From NCBI GenBank assembly GCA_963726375.1, contig CAVSCE010000007.1:124001-188000 (forward strand): 64,000 nt of DNA. The letters run 5' to 3'. The stretch is from UTCFX2 sp963726375. GTDB taxonomy: Bacteria; Chloroflexota; Anaerolineae; Anaerolineales; UBA4823. The notes under the pieces are model-generated. The model made no database searches and was not told the origin of the DNA. It saw nothing but the letters and a program-made list of their open reading frames with translations. Shown here one piece after another: positions 28,302 to 37,418 of this stretch. A program made the translations under genes and the position numbers. Position 1 is the first letter of the stretch. Each line of letters opens with the position of its first letter.

Positions 28302-29645
28302 ATGGCAAAAGCGACATTTCACTTTCCGCGAGGCTTTCTTTGGGGAACGGCCACATCATCACACCAGGTTGAGGGCTACAATACCAATAACCAATGGTGG
28401 GCGTTCGAACAGCAAGCTGGGCGGATCCGAAACGATGATACTTCTGGCGCTGCATGCGATTGGTGGGGAGGACGCTGGCGAGAGGATTTTGATCGAGCTG
28501 CCGAAACAGGGCAGAACGCGCATAGATTTTCGATTGAGTGGAGCCGGATCCAACCGACTCCAGACCGCTGGGATGAATCAGCTCTTGAGCGATACCGTGA
28601 GATGGCGCGTGGTCTTCAAAAGCGTGAGATGACCCCGATGGTCACCCTGCATCATTTCAGCGATCCAATCTGGCTCGCAGAACGCGGCGGCTGGGAAAAC
28701 GAATCGGCCCCTGAGCAGTTTGCCTCTTTTGCAAGGAAGGTGGTTGAGGCGCTGCGGGAGTATGTCAACCTGTGGGTTACTATCAATGAGCCAAACATCT
28801 ATACGGTATCGGGATATGTGCTGGGGGACTTTCCTCCGGGTGAGAAAGATCTTGAAAAAGCGATGGTCGTCTATACCAATATGGTGAAAGGACATGCAGC
28901 AGCCTACAAGGCGATCAAGGAAATCCAACCGACCGCCCGGGTAGGGATCGCCCAGCATTACCGAGGGTTTCGCCCTGCCAGAAGCTGGAACCCGCTGGAC
29001 CGTTGGTTTGCCGGCCTTATCCACCACGTCGTCAACGATTTCTTCCCCGTGGCGCTATCGACCGGGATCCTGCGCTTTCCACTTCGCCGTGTGCGGATGC
29101 CGGAAGTAAAAAACAGCATGGATTTTTTGGGCTTGAATTATTATACTGAAGAGCTTGTGGCCCTCAAACCGTTCAGCATCAATTTCAGGTCGCCTGCTGA
29201 AATCCTTAACCACCGCTATTATGCCCCGGACACTGAGCTGAGTGATGGGGGATTTATTGCAAACATCCCAGATGGGATCACTCGTGCGCTCGAATGGTGC
29301 CGCGGATTTGGGCTGCCGATCATTGTGACTGAAAATGGGGTCAATGACAGCCGCGGGGTGCTGCGACCGCGTTACTTGCTCCAGCACCTGCACAAGGTCT
29401 GGAGGGGGGTCAACCTGGGAATCCCGATCAAGGGTTACTTCCACTGGTCGCTGGTGGATAACTTTGAATGGGAGCGCGGTTGGGACCAGCGCTTTGGGTT
29501 GTGGGAGCTGGAGCGAGAAACCCAGGCGCGCAAAAAGCGGCCTGGTGTGGACCTGTATGCCGAGATCTGCCGCGAAAATGGGATTTCATCTGAGACAGTC
29601 GCGCGGCATACCCCGGAGCTCTTAAGCGAGCTCTTTCCGGATTGA
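28302..29645 (+). CDS. Glycoside hydrolase family 1, beta-glucosidase-like
   Basis: A 447-residue retaining glycosidase of GH1. The N-terminal signature FLWGTATSSHQVEG, acid/base Glu163 in TINEPN and nucleophile Glu344 in IVTENGV are all present, along with GYFHWSLVDNFEWERGW of the aglycone side. No signal peptide is visible, so it should hydrolyse imported beta-glucosides or beta-galactosides in the cytoplasm. A TATAAT at 28261-28266 lies about 35 bases upstream of the ATG and may be its -10 box, without a convincing -35. No sugar transporter is adjacent. Confidence 0.93.
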   Translation: MAKATFHFPRGFLWGTATSSHQVEGYNTNNQWWAFEQQAGRIRNDDTSGAACDWWGGRWREDFDRAAETGQNAHRFSIEWSRIQPTPDRWDESALERYREMARGLQKREMTPMVTLHHFSDPIWLAERGGWENESAPEQFASFARKVVEALREYVNLWVTINEPNIYTVSGYVLGDFPPGEKDLEKAMVVYTNMVKGHAAAYKAIKEIQPTARVGIAQHYRGFRPARSWNPLDRWFAGLIHHVVNDFFPVALSTGILRFPLRRVRMPEVKNSMDFLGLNYYTEELVALKPFSINFRSPAEILNHRYYAPDTELSDGGFIANIPDGITRALEWCRGFGLPIIVTENGVNDSRGVLRPRYLLQHLHKVWRGVNLGIPIKGYFHWSLVDNFEWERGWDQRFGLWELERETQARKKRPGVDLYAEICRENGISSETVARHTPELLSELFPD

Positions 29646-29783
29646 TGAAATATAGCAACAGTTCACTGTCTGTCGGTGCTCGATCCCCAAGCTTTCGGAA
29701 AAAGAAACACAGCACAAGGCCTGGAAATAATGTAGTATAATCCTGACCGCTTGGGGGGTAAAAACTGCTATTATTGATTAAGT

Positions 29784-29871
29784 GGAGAGGTTGCGTAGTC
29801 TGGCCTAACGCGCACGCCTGGAGAGCGTGTTTCCCGAAAGGGAACGCGGGTTCGAATCCCGCCCTCTCCGC
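29784..29871 (+). tRNA. tRNA-Ser (anticodon GGA)
   Basis: The acceptor stem ggagagg pairs with cctctcc. The anticodon arm cacgc-ctGGAga-gcgtg gives anticodon GGA. A long variable arm (tttcccgaaagggaa) marks a class II tRNA, and the T arm gcgggttcgaatcccgc is canonical. The 3' CCA is not encoded; the sequence continues g-cc-t. A TATAAT at 29736-29741, about 43 bases upstream of the first base, is a candidate -10 box. Confidence 0.95.
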
Positions 29872-30276
29872 CTTTGATTTAATGAAGGAAAATATTGGAA
29901 TTAGCGATCAGATAGAAATATACAGGGAAGATTATTCTGGCTGAAAACATGGCATAATTTTCATGACTGTTCAAATTCCTGAGTAGTTTCAATGAGGATG
30001 ATCGTTGTATTTGAAAACCTTCTCGAAAAAATATTAGCATATACGTATTGAAATTATCCCAAAAAGCTATTTTTTTCAACTTAAAATATTATGGGGAAAG
30101 AATATCGATAATCTAACGCATAACCAATACTTGAAATTTGCACCGCCAGATTCCGATTACTGCTCTTCTGATTATCACAATATATGAACGAGAGAAAAAT
30201 GATATATTGACATAAAATGAACGCGAATAAGTCGTTACATAATAGGAAGCTGTCACCAAAGCAGGAGATCTATTAG
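29872..30276. other. AT-rich stretch without a gene
   Basis: No open frame with a ribosome site or recognisable product is seen on either strand. Base composition is clearly more AT-rich than the flanking genes, and this continues into the following methyltransferase-like gene. No copy of the tRNA 3' end (attachment site) is visible. TTGACA at 30207-30212 has no matching -10 box at normal spacing. Confidence 0.5.
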
Positions 30277-31131
30277 ATGAACGTCATCAGGAAATTTGGT
30301 AAATCTATTGCTGGGATCATGATGAATATTAACCAAGCAGATCTCTTCTAAAGAAGAGCAATTATTGATCCTGGGAAGGTTATTGTCTGAGAGTATCAAA
30401 TCCAAAAAGCGAATAGCTTGTCTGAGCGAAGTGGAATTCAAAGTGTTCTCCCAATTCGGCGACGATGGAATTATTCAATGGCTCGTAAATAATCTTGAGT
30501 TTCCTAATAGGACCTTCATAGAGTTTGGGGTTGGCAATTATCGAGAATCTAACACCAGATTTCTGATGATGAATAATAACTGGTCTGGATTGGTGATGGA
30601 TGAATTCTGAGTTCAAACGTGGCACAAATAGTCAACTCCGAGTACTTTTGGAAGTATGAATTATTAACTGATGCCGCATTTATTGACACAGACAATATAA
30701 ACAGGCTTATTTCGTCATCGCGACTTGGTAACGATGTTGGAATACTGCATATCGACTTGGATGGAAATGATTATTGGATATGGAAAGAAATTAATGTAAT
30801 ATCTCCAATTGTGGTTATTATTGAATACAACAGCGTCTTTGGGATTGATAGAGCGATTACAATTCCTTATGACAAGTCGTTTTACCGAACAAAGGTACAC
30901 CAAAGCAATCTATATTTTGGTGCATCACTACGCGCCTTGTATCAACTTTCGAGTGAAAAAGGTTATGCCTTCATTGGTTGTAATAGTGCAGGAAATAATT
31001 CATACTTTGTGAGAAAAGACAAATTGAATGATATTGTTCGGGAAATATCCTTGGAAGATGGTTATGTTCTCTCTAAGTTCCGAGAAAGCAGGGATATTGA
31101 TGGAAAGTTGAAATTTCTTAACAGGAAATAA
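30277..31131 (+). CDS. FkbM-type methyltransferase-like protein (two frameshifts)
   Basis: Read across frame changes near 30335 and 30610 the product has about 284 residues. The pieces are MNVIRKFGKSIAGIMMNIN, then SSKEEQLLILGRLLSESIK, continuing to FSQFGDDGIIQWLVNN and TFIEFGVGNYRESNTRFL, and finally IGILHIDLDGNDYWIWKEI-like sequence (here VGILHIDLDGNDYW) and YAFIGCNSAGNNSYFVRK. This pattern belongs to SAM-dependent methyltransferase-like proteins found in surface-polysaccharide clusters. Motif I would be FIEFGVGN. No other polysaccharide gene is nearby, and the gene is AT-rich compared with its neighbours, which suggests transfer. It may be a remnant. Confidence 0.7.
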
Positions 31132-31287
31132 TCGGATAAAGGCGATAAGGGAGATGCCTGTCTACAATATTGAAACTAACCAGATTGAAAACCTGTGATG
31201 AATTACGGTCGACAAAGCGATTCAAGTATCGTGAAAGTGCGTAGGCAAATCGCTTTGCGTTTTAGAGTAGAACCCCAATGATTGACA

Positions 31288-31296
31288 TGATATACT
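31288..31296 (+). promoter_or_regulatory. Extended -10 promoter candidate
   Basis: TGATATACT matches an extended -10 element (TG-N-TATACT). No good -35 box is seen at the usual spacing, as allowed for this class. It lies about 90 bases upstream of the lipoprotein start at 31386. Confidence 0.35.
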
Positions 31297-31385
31297 GAAA
31301 ATATGCGATTGAATTGGGTGTTAGCGATTGATGCTCAATCTTCGCAGCTAATGCCACATTCTATCGGAATTAGAATTTTACAACC

Positions 31386-31941
31386 GTGAAATTGAGACAC
31401 TTTTCGATTTCAATATCTCTTGTTTGCCTGTGGATTCTATCCGCCTGTGCTAGCACGACCGTCACATCGAGCACACAAATTCCCCAGAAATCCGCATCCA
31501 TCCGGTTACTTTTACCCGAAGCCGAATACCCCATCGAGTTGGCCACCACAGGGAAGGCTCAATTGAAAGACGGTATCTTTGTAGAATCCGTAGCACCGGG
31601 CTCTGCCACCAAGACCAGATTTCGGCTTGAGGATGAACAAGCTTTCGGAGACGTGAACGGTGACGGCGCTGAGGATGCGCGGTACGTTAGTGGTTGACCC
31701 AGGCGGGAGCGGCACCTTCACATACCTCGCACTGGTGCTCAATCAAGCGGGTAAAGCAGTTCCTCTTACCGCTGTTCTGCTAGGAGACCGCATCATCGTA
31801 AAATCCATGGCGATTCAGCCCGGAAACATAGTTGTAACCATGTTGACTCGCAAGCCAGATGAACCTATGAGCGCTGAACCCACAGTAGAAGTGACGCGGG
31901 ACTTCAAAATACAGGACGACAAGCTGGTGGAGGTAAAGTAG
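31386..31941 (+). CDS. Exported lipoprotein, family unknown (one frameshift)
   Basis: The product begins at a GTG with a signal peptide ending in the lipobox LSAC (Cys20) and should be a membrane-anchored lipoprotein of about 184 residues. The mature part includes EDEQAFGDVNGDGAEDA, a calcium-binding-like DxNxDGxxD loop, and later VVDPGGSGTFTYLALVLNQ. The frame changes near 31675 and the protein resumes as GTLVVDPGG. The DVNGDGAEDA element resembles the loops of FG-GAP/dockerin-type proteins, but only one copy is present. No function can be given. Confidence 0.7.
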
Positions 31942-32063
31942 TAAAATGAGTTGCTGATCTGTCATAACCGGTTACAAAGTTCAGCTCATTTTTAATAAGC
32001 TATATAAAAAATAATTCGAGCACATTTCGCTAATATTCACATATTTCAGAAGGAGAAGCAGAA

Positions 32064-32903
32064 ATGAAGCAATTCAGCCGCAGTGAAATTCTTGAGAGAC
32101 TTCAAGCCAAGATCAAGAATAACCAGCCCATTGTCATGGGAGGTGCTGGGATCGGGTTGGTTGCCAAGAGCGCTGATAAGGCGGGCATCGATATCCTGAT
32201 GGCATACAACACCGGTCCATTCCGGATGGATGGACACGGTTCGCTGGCTGGTTACCTGGCTTATGGGGATTCAAACGCGATGACGCTCCAGCTTGCCAAG
32301 CAAATTCTCCCGGTTGTGGAGAATACACCAGTGATCGGTGGAATTGGAGCGGCAGATCCGTACCGCGATATCGACCGCTTGATCGACGAATTGATTACGG
32401 TGGGTTTCTCGGGGATCACCAATGTGCCTACGGCTGGGCTGTATGATGGGATCTTCCGCAAGCAGATTGATGCAACGCACCTGGGCTATCCTGAGGAAAT
32501 CAAGTTGATAAGCAAGTGTTATAAAAAAGGCGTCTTCACAGTCGCCTATGCCTTTTCTACAGAAGAGGCGCGGGCGATGGCTGAGGCAGGAGCAGATATC
32601 ATTGGCATGCACGTTGGTCTCACAACCGGAGGCCTGATTGGCGCAGGCACAGCGCTTTCGCTGAGTGAGGCATGCGAAAAAACGGAAGAGATGGTCCAGG
32701 CTGCTCGTGAGGTGCGCCCGGAAGTGATAACCGTCGCTCATGGCGGTCCTTTCGAAGATCCTAAGAGTGTGCAGGTTGCATTCGAGCGTACCTCTGTTAA
32801 TGGATATCTGGGTGCTTCAACCATCGAGCGTTTGCCGGTCGAGAAGGCGATTATGGAAGTAGTTCGGGAATTCCAATCGCTTCAATTCGGGTCACGCAAA
32901 TAA
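32064..32903 (+). CDS. PEP-hydrolase-like TIM-barrel protein (first copy)
   Basis: A 279-residue TIM-barrel protein of the family annotated as phosphoenolpyruvate hydrolase/TIM-barrel signal transduction protein. Typical elements are PIVMGGAGIGLVAKSADKAGIDI, YLAYGDSNAM, VIGGIGAADPYRDIDRLI, GITNVPTAGLYDG, EAGADIIGMHVGLTTGG and VAHGGPFEDP. No experimentally firm activity is known to me for the family. AAGGAG precedes the ATG. It is the first gene of a three-gene cassette with a Tm-1-like protein and a second copy of itself; in plants the two domains are fused in the tomato virus-resistance protein Tm-1. Confidence 0.88.
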   Translation: MKQFSRSEILERLQAKIKNNQPIVMGGAGIGLVAKSADKAGIDILMAYNTGPFRMDGHGSLAGYLAYGDSNAMTLQLAKQILPVVENTPVIGGIGAADPYRDIDRLIDELITVGFSGITNVPTAGLYDGIFRKQIDATHLGYPEEIKLISKCYKKGVFTVAYAFSTEEARAMAEAGADIIGMHVGLTTGGLIGAGTALSLSEACEKTEEMVQAAREVRPEVITVAHGGPFEDPKSVQVAFERTSVNGYLGASTIERLPVEKAIMEVVREFQSLQFGSRK

Positions 32904-32996
32904 TCGCCGAATCCGGACAATAACCGAACATCAACCTGGCAATCGATGTTGCCAGCTCGGATACTGATCAGGTTTTCATCGTAGAAGGCGGAAGGA

Positions 32997-34206
32997 ATGG
33001 TTGCGACAGTTGTTTTGATTGGTTCCCTCGATACCAAGGCGCGCGAATATGAATTTGTCAGGGCGCGGCTCCTGGAAGCCGGCGTGGAGGTCCTGCTGGT
33101 CGATTTCGGGATTCTCGGCGAACCCCCGATTGCACCAGATGTGAAAGCAGAGGAGGTAGCTCAAGCAGGAGGAAAAAGCCTGAAAGAGCTCCGCTTCGCC
33201 CGTGAAGGAAGTGATACGCGCGCAGTCGCGCTCGCTACAATGGAGCAAGGTCTCGCTGTTGTGTTGCAGAAGCTGCGAGCAGAAGGCCGTTGTGATGCAG
33301 TTTTTGGGATGGGGGGTTCGGGAGGCTCGAGTGTCATCAGTGGGGCAATGCGCTCGCTGCCGATCGGTGTGCCCAAGCTGCTGCTGTCCACGATGGCATC
33401 TGGCAATATCGGCGGATACGTTGGCACTCGTGATCTTTGTGTTATGTATTCCATCACGGATATCGCCGGTTTGAACCGCGTTTCGAGGAAGATCCTGACC
33501 AACGCGGCGTCGGCAGTGGCGGGGATGGCGAAAGGGGTCACCAACAGGGAAAGAGCCCGAGGACCGGCCTCTGGTAGCCGTCACGATGTTTGGGATAACG
33601 ACGCCGGGTGTGCTGCGGATCGTCGAGAAACTGGAAAGCTCTGGATTTGAGACGATTGTCTTCCACGCTACCGGCTCTGGAGGCCGTGCGATGGAGGAAA
33701 TGATCGACGACGGGCTGATTGACGGTGTGATTGACTATACGACCAGCGAGCTGGTGGATAATTTGTTGGGCGGGATTTTCAGCGCAGGACCGAACCGCCT
33801 GGAAGCAGCAGGACGCGCGGGCATACCCCAGGTTGTGGTTCCTGGAGCGCTCGAAGTTCTGAATTTTGGCGCCAGAGACACCCTTCCGGAGAAATACGAC
33901 AAGCCTGAGCGCTTGTGCATCGTGCATAATCCATTCGTTTGTGCTGTCCGCACAAACAAGGAAGAGAGTATCGAGCTGGGAAAAATCTTTGCCGGAAAAT
34001 TGAACAATGCAAAAGGTCCGGTGACGGTTATGCTTCCTCTGAAAGGCCTGGACAAGTATGAACAGCCTCCAGATGGATTGTGGATTGATCCAGAAAAAGA
34101 TGGAGCTTTGTTCAATTCGATCAAGTCCACCCTTCGCCATGATATCCCGGTGATTGAGATGGAAGCGAATATCAACGACCGCGAATTTGCAGATGCAGAC
34201 TTTTAA
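32997..34206 (+). CDS. Tm-1-like ATP-binding (UPF0261) protein (one frameshift)
   Basis: The product has about 403 residues. It opens with VVLIGSLDTKAREYEFVRARL, continues through GGSGGSSVISGAMRSLPIGVPKLL and STMASGNIGGYVGTRDL, and after a frame change near 33535 resumes with RPLVAVTMFGITTPGVLRIV, HATGSGGRAMEEMIDDG and VVPGALEVLNFGARDTLPEKY. These are the marks of the UPF0261/Tm-1-like family, whose plant member binds tobamovirus replication protein and ATP. The bacterial role is unknown. It is flanked on both sides by PEP-hydrolase-like genes on the same strand, so the three products probably act together, possibly as a complex equivalent to the fused eukaryotic protein. Confidence 0.88.
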
Positions 34207-34254
34207 TACATTCTTATCGCTATGGAAACAGCATACCAAGGACAAAATCGGAGA

Positions 34255-35077
34255 ATGAACAGGTATGAGGAATTCCTCAGGCAGATTCGAAAAAGCTGGG
34301 CGGAAGGTAACCCGGTCATTGTCGCCGGAGTAGGGAGCGGGTTAACAGCAAAAGGCGCTGCCGCAGGCGGGGCTGATCTCCTGGCAGTATACAGCACAGC
34401 GGTATACAGGATTCTTGGGGTTCCCACTGCATTGGCTTTTCTGCCATACGATGATGCAAACGCTCTTACTATTGAGGTTACTCCTCAGGTGATTGCGGCG
34501 GCATCCGGGGTGCCGGTTCTGTTAGGCTTTGGCGCGCATGACCCTCGCCGCTCAATTGAAAGTATGCTCGACCAGGCAGAAAAATTGGGAGCCGCGGGTG
34601 TAACGAACGAACCTTTTATTGGAATCTACAGCGAAGATCTTCAAAGCCAGCTTGAAGCAGCTGGATTAGGTTTCTCGCGAGAAGTCGAGCTGATAAGCCG
34701 GGCGGTTGAATCGCGGGATGATTGCCCTGGGTTGGGCGTTTTCTCCCGATGAAGCCCGGCGGATGGCTGAAACCGGTGCGCAGTTTGTGGGTGCAATGAT
34801 CGGAATGACCGCCGGTGGATCTGCTGGTGGAAAAGCGATCACCGGGTTGGATGAAGCGATTGAGAAGGTCGCAGCCATGGTTGACGCTGCGTATGCGGTG
34901 AATAAGGAGGTGTTGGTTTTAGGGCATGGGGGTCCGTTCAATGATCCTGCATCGGTGTCCTTACTGCTTAAGCATACTTCTGCGGCTGGATATGTCACCG
35001 GATCAACAGGCGAAAGGATTCCAGTGGAAAAGGCTGTCGCCCAGGCAGTTCGTGAGTTCAAGCAGGTTCGCCGATAA
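34255..35077 (+). CDS. PEP-hydrolase-like TIM-barrel protein (second copy, one frameshift)
   Basis: A second member of the same TIM-barrel family, about 273 residues. It shows NPVIVAGVGSGLTAKGAAAGGADL, FLPYDDANALTIEV, LLGFGAHDPRRSIESML, GVTNEPFIGIY, and after a frame change near 34725, ETGAQFVGAMIGMTAGGSAGG and VLGHGGPFNDP. It is clearly diverged from the first copy (for example FGAHDP against GIGAADP), so it is an old duplication rather than a recent one and the two may differ in substrate or form a heteromer. The ATG at 34255 is preferred; an in-frame ATG at 34222 lacks a ribosome site. Confidence 0.85.
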
Positions 35078-35123
35078 ACGAAAGTGTTGAAACTACGCCG
35101 ATTTTATTTGAGGAATTAAGGTT

Positions 35124-36931
35124 CTATTTCCTGCGGACTATTCTCTCGATTTGAACGCTTATTCCAGAAAATACCCCCCCACCTGAGGCATTTTGAGCTT
35201 TCCCGATCAGATCCAGGGGATCTGGGTGACCAGGAATGCCGGCATGCCATGGCACTGCCAGAGCGTCCGGGTGAAGCCCTTTGTGAACGAACAATCGCAA
35301 TTGGATTTCTCCAAATGTTGTGATGACACGCACTCTATCACCAGGTTGTAATCCATGCTTTTTTGCAGTTGCCGGATGAAGCTCTGCCTGAATTGGGATG
35401 TCCGAATGAACAGGGTATATATGAAGACGCAGACCTGCGCGGTTGAACCCACCAGCACAGCAGGCATTTTCCCAGGAAGGAAATCCAATCTGAACAGGTG
35501 GAAAACGAACTGCACGCTGGCGGCGCCAGCCGCCGTTTTCCAACAACAGGCGGAAGAAATCCTGTTCATTGTCAGCAGAAAAAATCCCCCCGGCGTCTTT
35601 TAATTTTGAGACGGATTTCCTAATAAAATCCGATTCATTCAAAAAATCGATTGATCCATGTGTTTTCGCGAGCCTGCGGACTGCATCGAGCAGGACATTC
35701 ACAGTGGACCGACCATCCTTGAAACGAGTTGGATCAGCCTGGATTAACTTGAGCATCCCATAATCAGCCGTCTCGCTCAAAAGCTGGTAACCGATCGATT
35801 CAGATGGATCGGCGTCTGGGATAGAAAAATGAGAATAGGGAGTGGCTGCATTTCTGATTGGCGAGAACGAGATCACCCGCTCCAGAGATGCCAAAGCATC
35901 AGCCCAGCCGTAAGCGTCAGGCAGGTCTGTGATGGGATCGATATTGTGCAGGAAAAGCGCTTTAATGCCACCGTTTCGGATCGATCCCGCAAGAGCTTCC
36001 ATTTCGGCCAGATTTGCAGGCCGGTTGGGGAGCATCGGGTATATTGGAGGTTTTGGCGGAAGATAAAGCCCGCTGGATGACGACAACTCGCGATCGACCA
36101 GGTTAACCCAAGAATGGCTTGTCCTGCCGCCAACCCAACCGGAGAGTTCAATGCAGGACCGCCTGGCAATGCCAACCTGCGCTCGGTCTCACGGAAAAGG
36201 CTTGCCAGGCGAAGGATCTCCCGAGCAGGAATGCCGGTATCGAAAGCGATATCAGCCAGGTCAATCAGCTCACTTTGATCCTGGATCAGCCTGGTAAACG
36301 CATTCGCCAGGAGGGCTTCAGTTCCGGGACGGATCGGGATCCATTTGTCCGCAGAAGCGGCAGCTGGAGAACGGCGTGCTTCAAAATGAACGATTTGCTT
36401 GAACAATCGCCTTCGCCTTATCTGCGCGGTTAGAAGTCCTGGACCAGCGGCAATCCAGGGTTCAGCAAGGTCAGATCCAAACGAAAAAATAAGCTGTGCC
36501 CAGTCAATATCAAAAAGCGGGAGGCAGGACAGGCCAAATTTTCGGGTAACTGCATCTTGAAGGGTGACCCACCCCTGGAATTCTGCAATAGGATCGAAGC
36601 GAAAGACGCGTATTCCCTCGAAAGATTTGGCAATCAGCTGGACAAGGTGGTTCAAGTGATCGGGAGATAGACCCAGAACAAAAGCAATCTCGTTTGGCGC
36701 AAACCGCTCAAAGGTATCTGCTATCCATCCGGTTGCATCATCCCAATTGATCGGGTCCCGACCTGCCAGAGGCGACGTAAGCCGACTTTCAGAGCGCCCC
36801 TTTCGATCGGTAAGCGTCTGAAGATTGCGAAAAATAACATTCGATCGTACCTCTGAGCCTGTCAGGACAGTGATGACCGTGCCTGCAGCTGCGATCTTTA
36901 AGAATTCGCGCCGAGAAATGTCTGTTTTCAT
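35124..36931 (-). CDS. Tat-exported molybdopterin-oxidoreductase-like protein (frameshifted)
   Basis: About 600 residues when the frame change near 36090 is bridged. The N-terminus carries a twin-arginine signal (SRREFLKIAAAGTVITVLTG), so it should be exported folded. The body resembles the catalytic subunit of DMSO-reductase-family enzymes: NEIAFVLGLSPDHLN, KWIPIRPGTEALLANAF of the cofactor-binding core, GGPALN, IKALFLHNIDP and a C-terminal beta-barrel with AELHPATAKKHGLQPGDRVRV. The usual N-terminal 4Fe-4S cysteine motif is absent. This is like the B subunit of alternative complex III, in which the molybdopterin domain carries no cofactor, but no act genes or Fe-S partner are nearby. Function uncertain. 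Confidence 0.75.
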
Positions 36932-37208
36932 TTTCTTCTTAACGAAAGCCCGGTTGAAATCAACAAGCAGCTACTCAATGCCCGTCCAACTGAAATGTTT
37001 GACATCTGGATAATAACCACCATCAGAAAAAAGCAGCAACACAAACCGGCATCGATCAACGTTCTGAATAACATCCGACAAGAATGCGAACCCCGCAGGT
37101 GATTATACCTGAGATCATCGGGCACCAACTTTTGATACCGCCGGCACAACTGCCGCAGTATTGCGACCATGGATCATGGGAAATAATCAACGGGTTCTGC
37201 TTTTCTTG
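36932..37208. other. Intergenic region without a gene
   Basis: This stretch lies between the divergent molybdopterin-protein gene and the SRP RNA promoter. No convincing coding frame or hairpin is seen. It should contain the promoter of the reverse gene, which I could not pick out. Confidence 0.4.
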
Positions 37209-37237
37209 TTGACAAGAAGTAGCGGTTGAGGTATCCT
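37209..37237 (+). promoter_or_regulatory. Sigma70-type promoter of the SRP RNA gene
   Basis: TTGACA at 37209-37214, a 17-base spacer, and TATCCT at 37232-37237. The predicted start at about 37243-37245 coincides with the beginning of the SRP RNA stem. Confidence 0.75.
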
Positions 37238-37242
37238 ACAGA

Positions 37243-37352
37243 CCGTCCGGGTGGGTCCGGCGCGGCAGAACCCTGCGAACCCTGTCAGGTCCGAGAGGAA
37301 GCAGCAGTAAGGAGGAAATTCTGGGTGCCGCCGGGTTGCCTGCCCGGATATT
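37243..37352 (+). ncRNA. ffs: Signal recognition particle RNA, small bacterial type (4.5S)
   Basis: The invariant SRP domain IV is present: tgtcaggtccgagaggaag followed by cagcagtaag (about 37283-37310), which forms the Ffh-binding symmetric and asymmetric loops closed by a tetraloop. The 5' strand gtccgggtgggtccggcg pairs with the 3' strand cgccgggttgcctgcccgga, giving the long hairpin of the roughly 110-nucleotide form without an Alu domain. A sigma70-type promoter precedes it and a hairpin terminator follows. Confidence 0.95.
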
Positions 37353-37366
37353 TTATTGTGGATCTA

Positions 37367-37400
37367 GAAGCCGCCAGGATAATAACCGCTGGCGGCTTTT
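37367..37400. terminator. Intrinsic terminator after SRP RNA, probably bidirectional
   Basis: The arms agaagccgccagg (left) and gctggcggctttt (right) pair over about ten bases, with T residues following. It lies between the SRP RNA and the convergent TadG-like gene and can end both transcripts. Confidence 0.8.
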
Positions 37401-37418
37401 GTTGACGGTAATAAAAGA

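Noticed and set aside
29879..30079. Minus-strand ORF after the tRNA
   Set aside because: AT-rich chance frame without ribosome site or homologous pattern.
31261..31310. TTGACA at 31282-31287 as a -35 box for the lipoprotein
   Set aside because: No -10 box at 16-18 bases; the nearby TATACT is only three bases away and fits better as an extended -10 element alone.
34222..34257. Earlier start for the second PEP-hydrolase-like gene
   Set aside because: No ribosome site, and the added residues do not match the start of the first copy.
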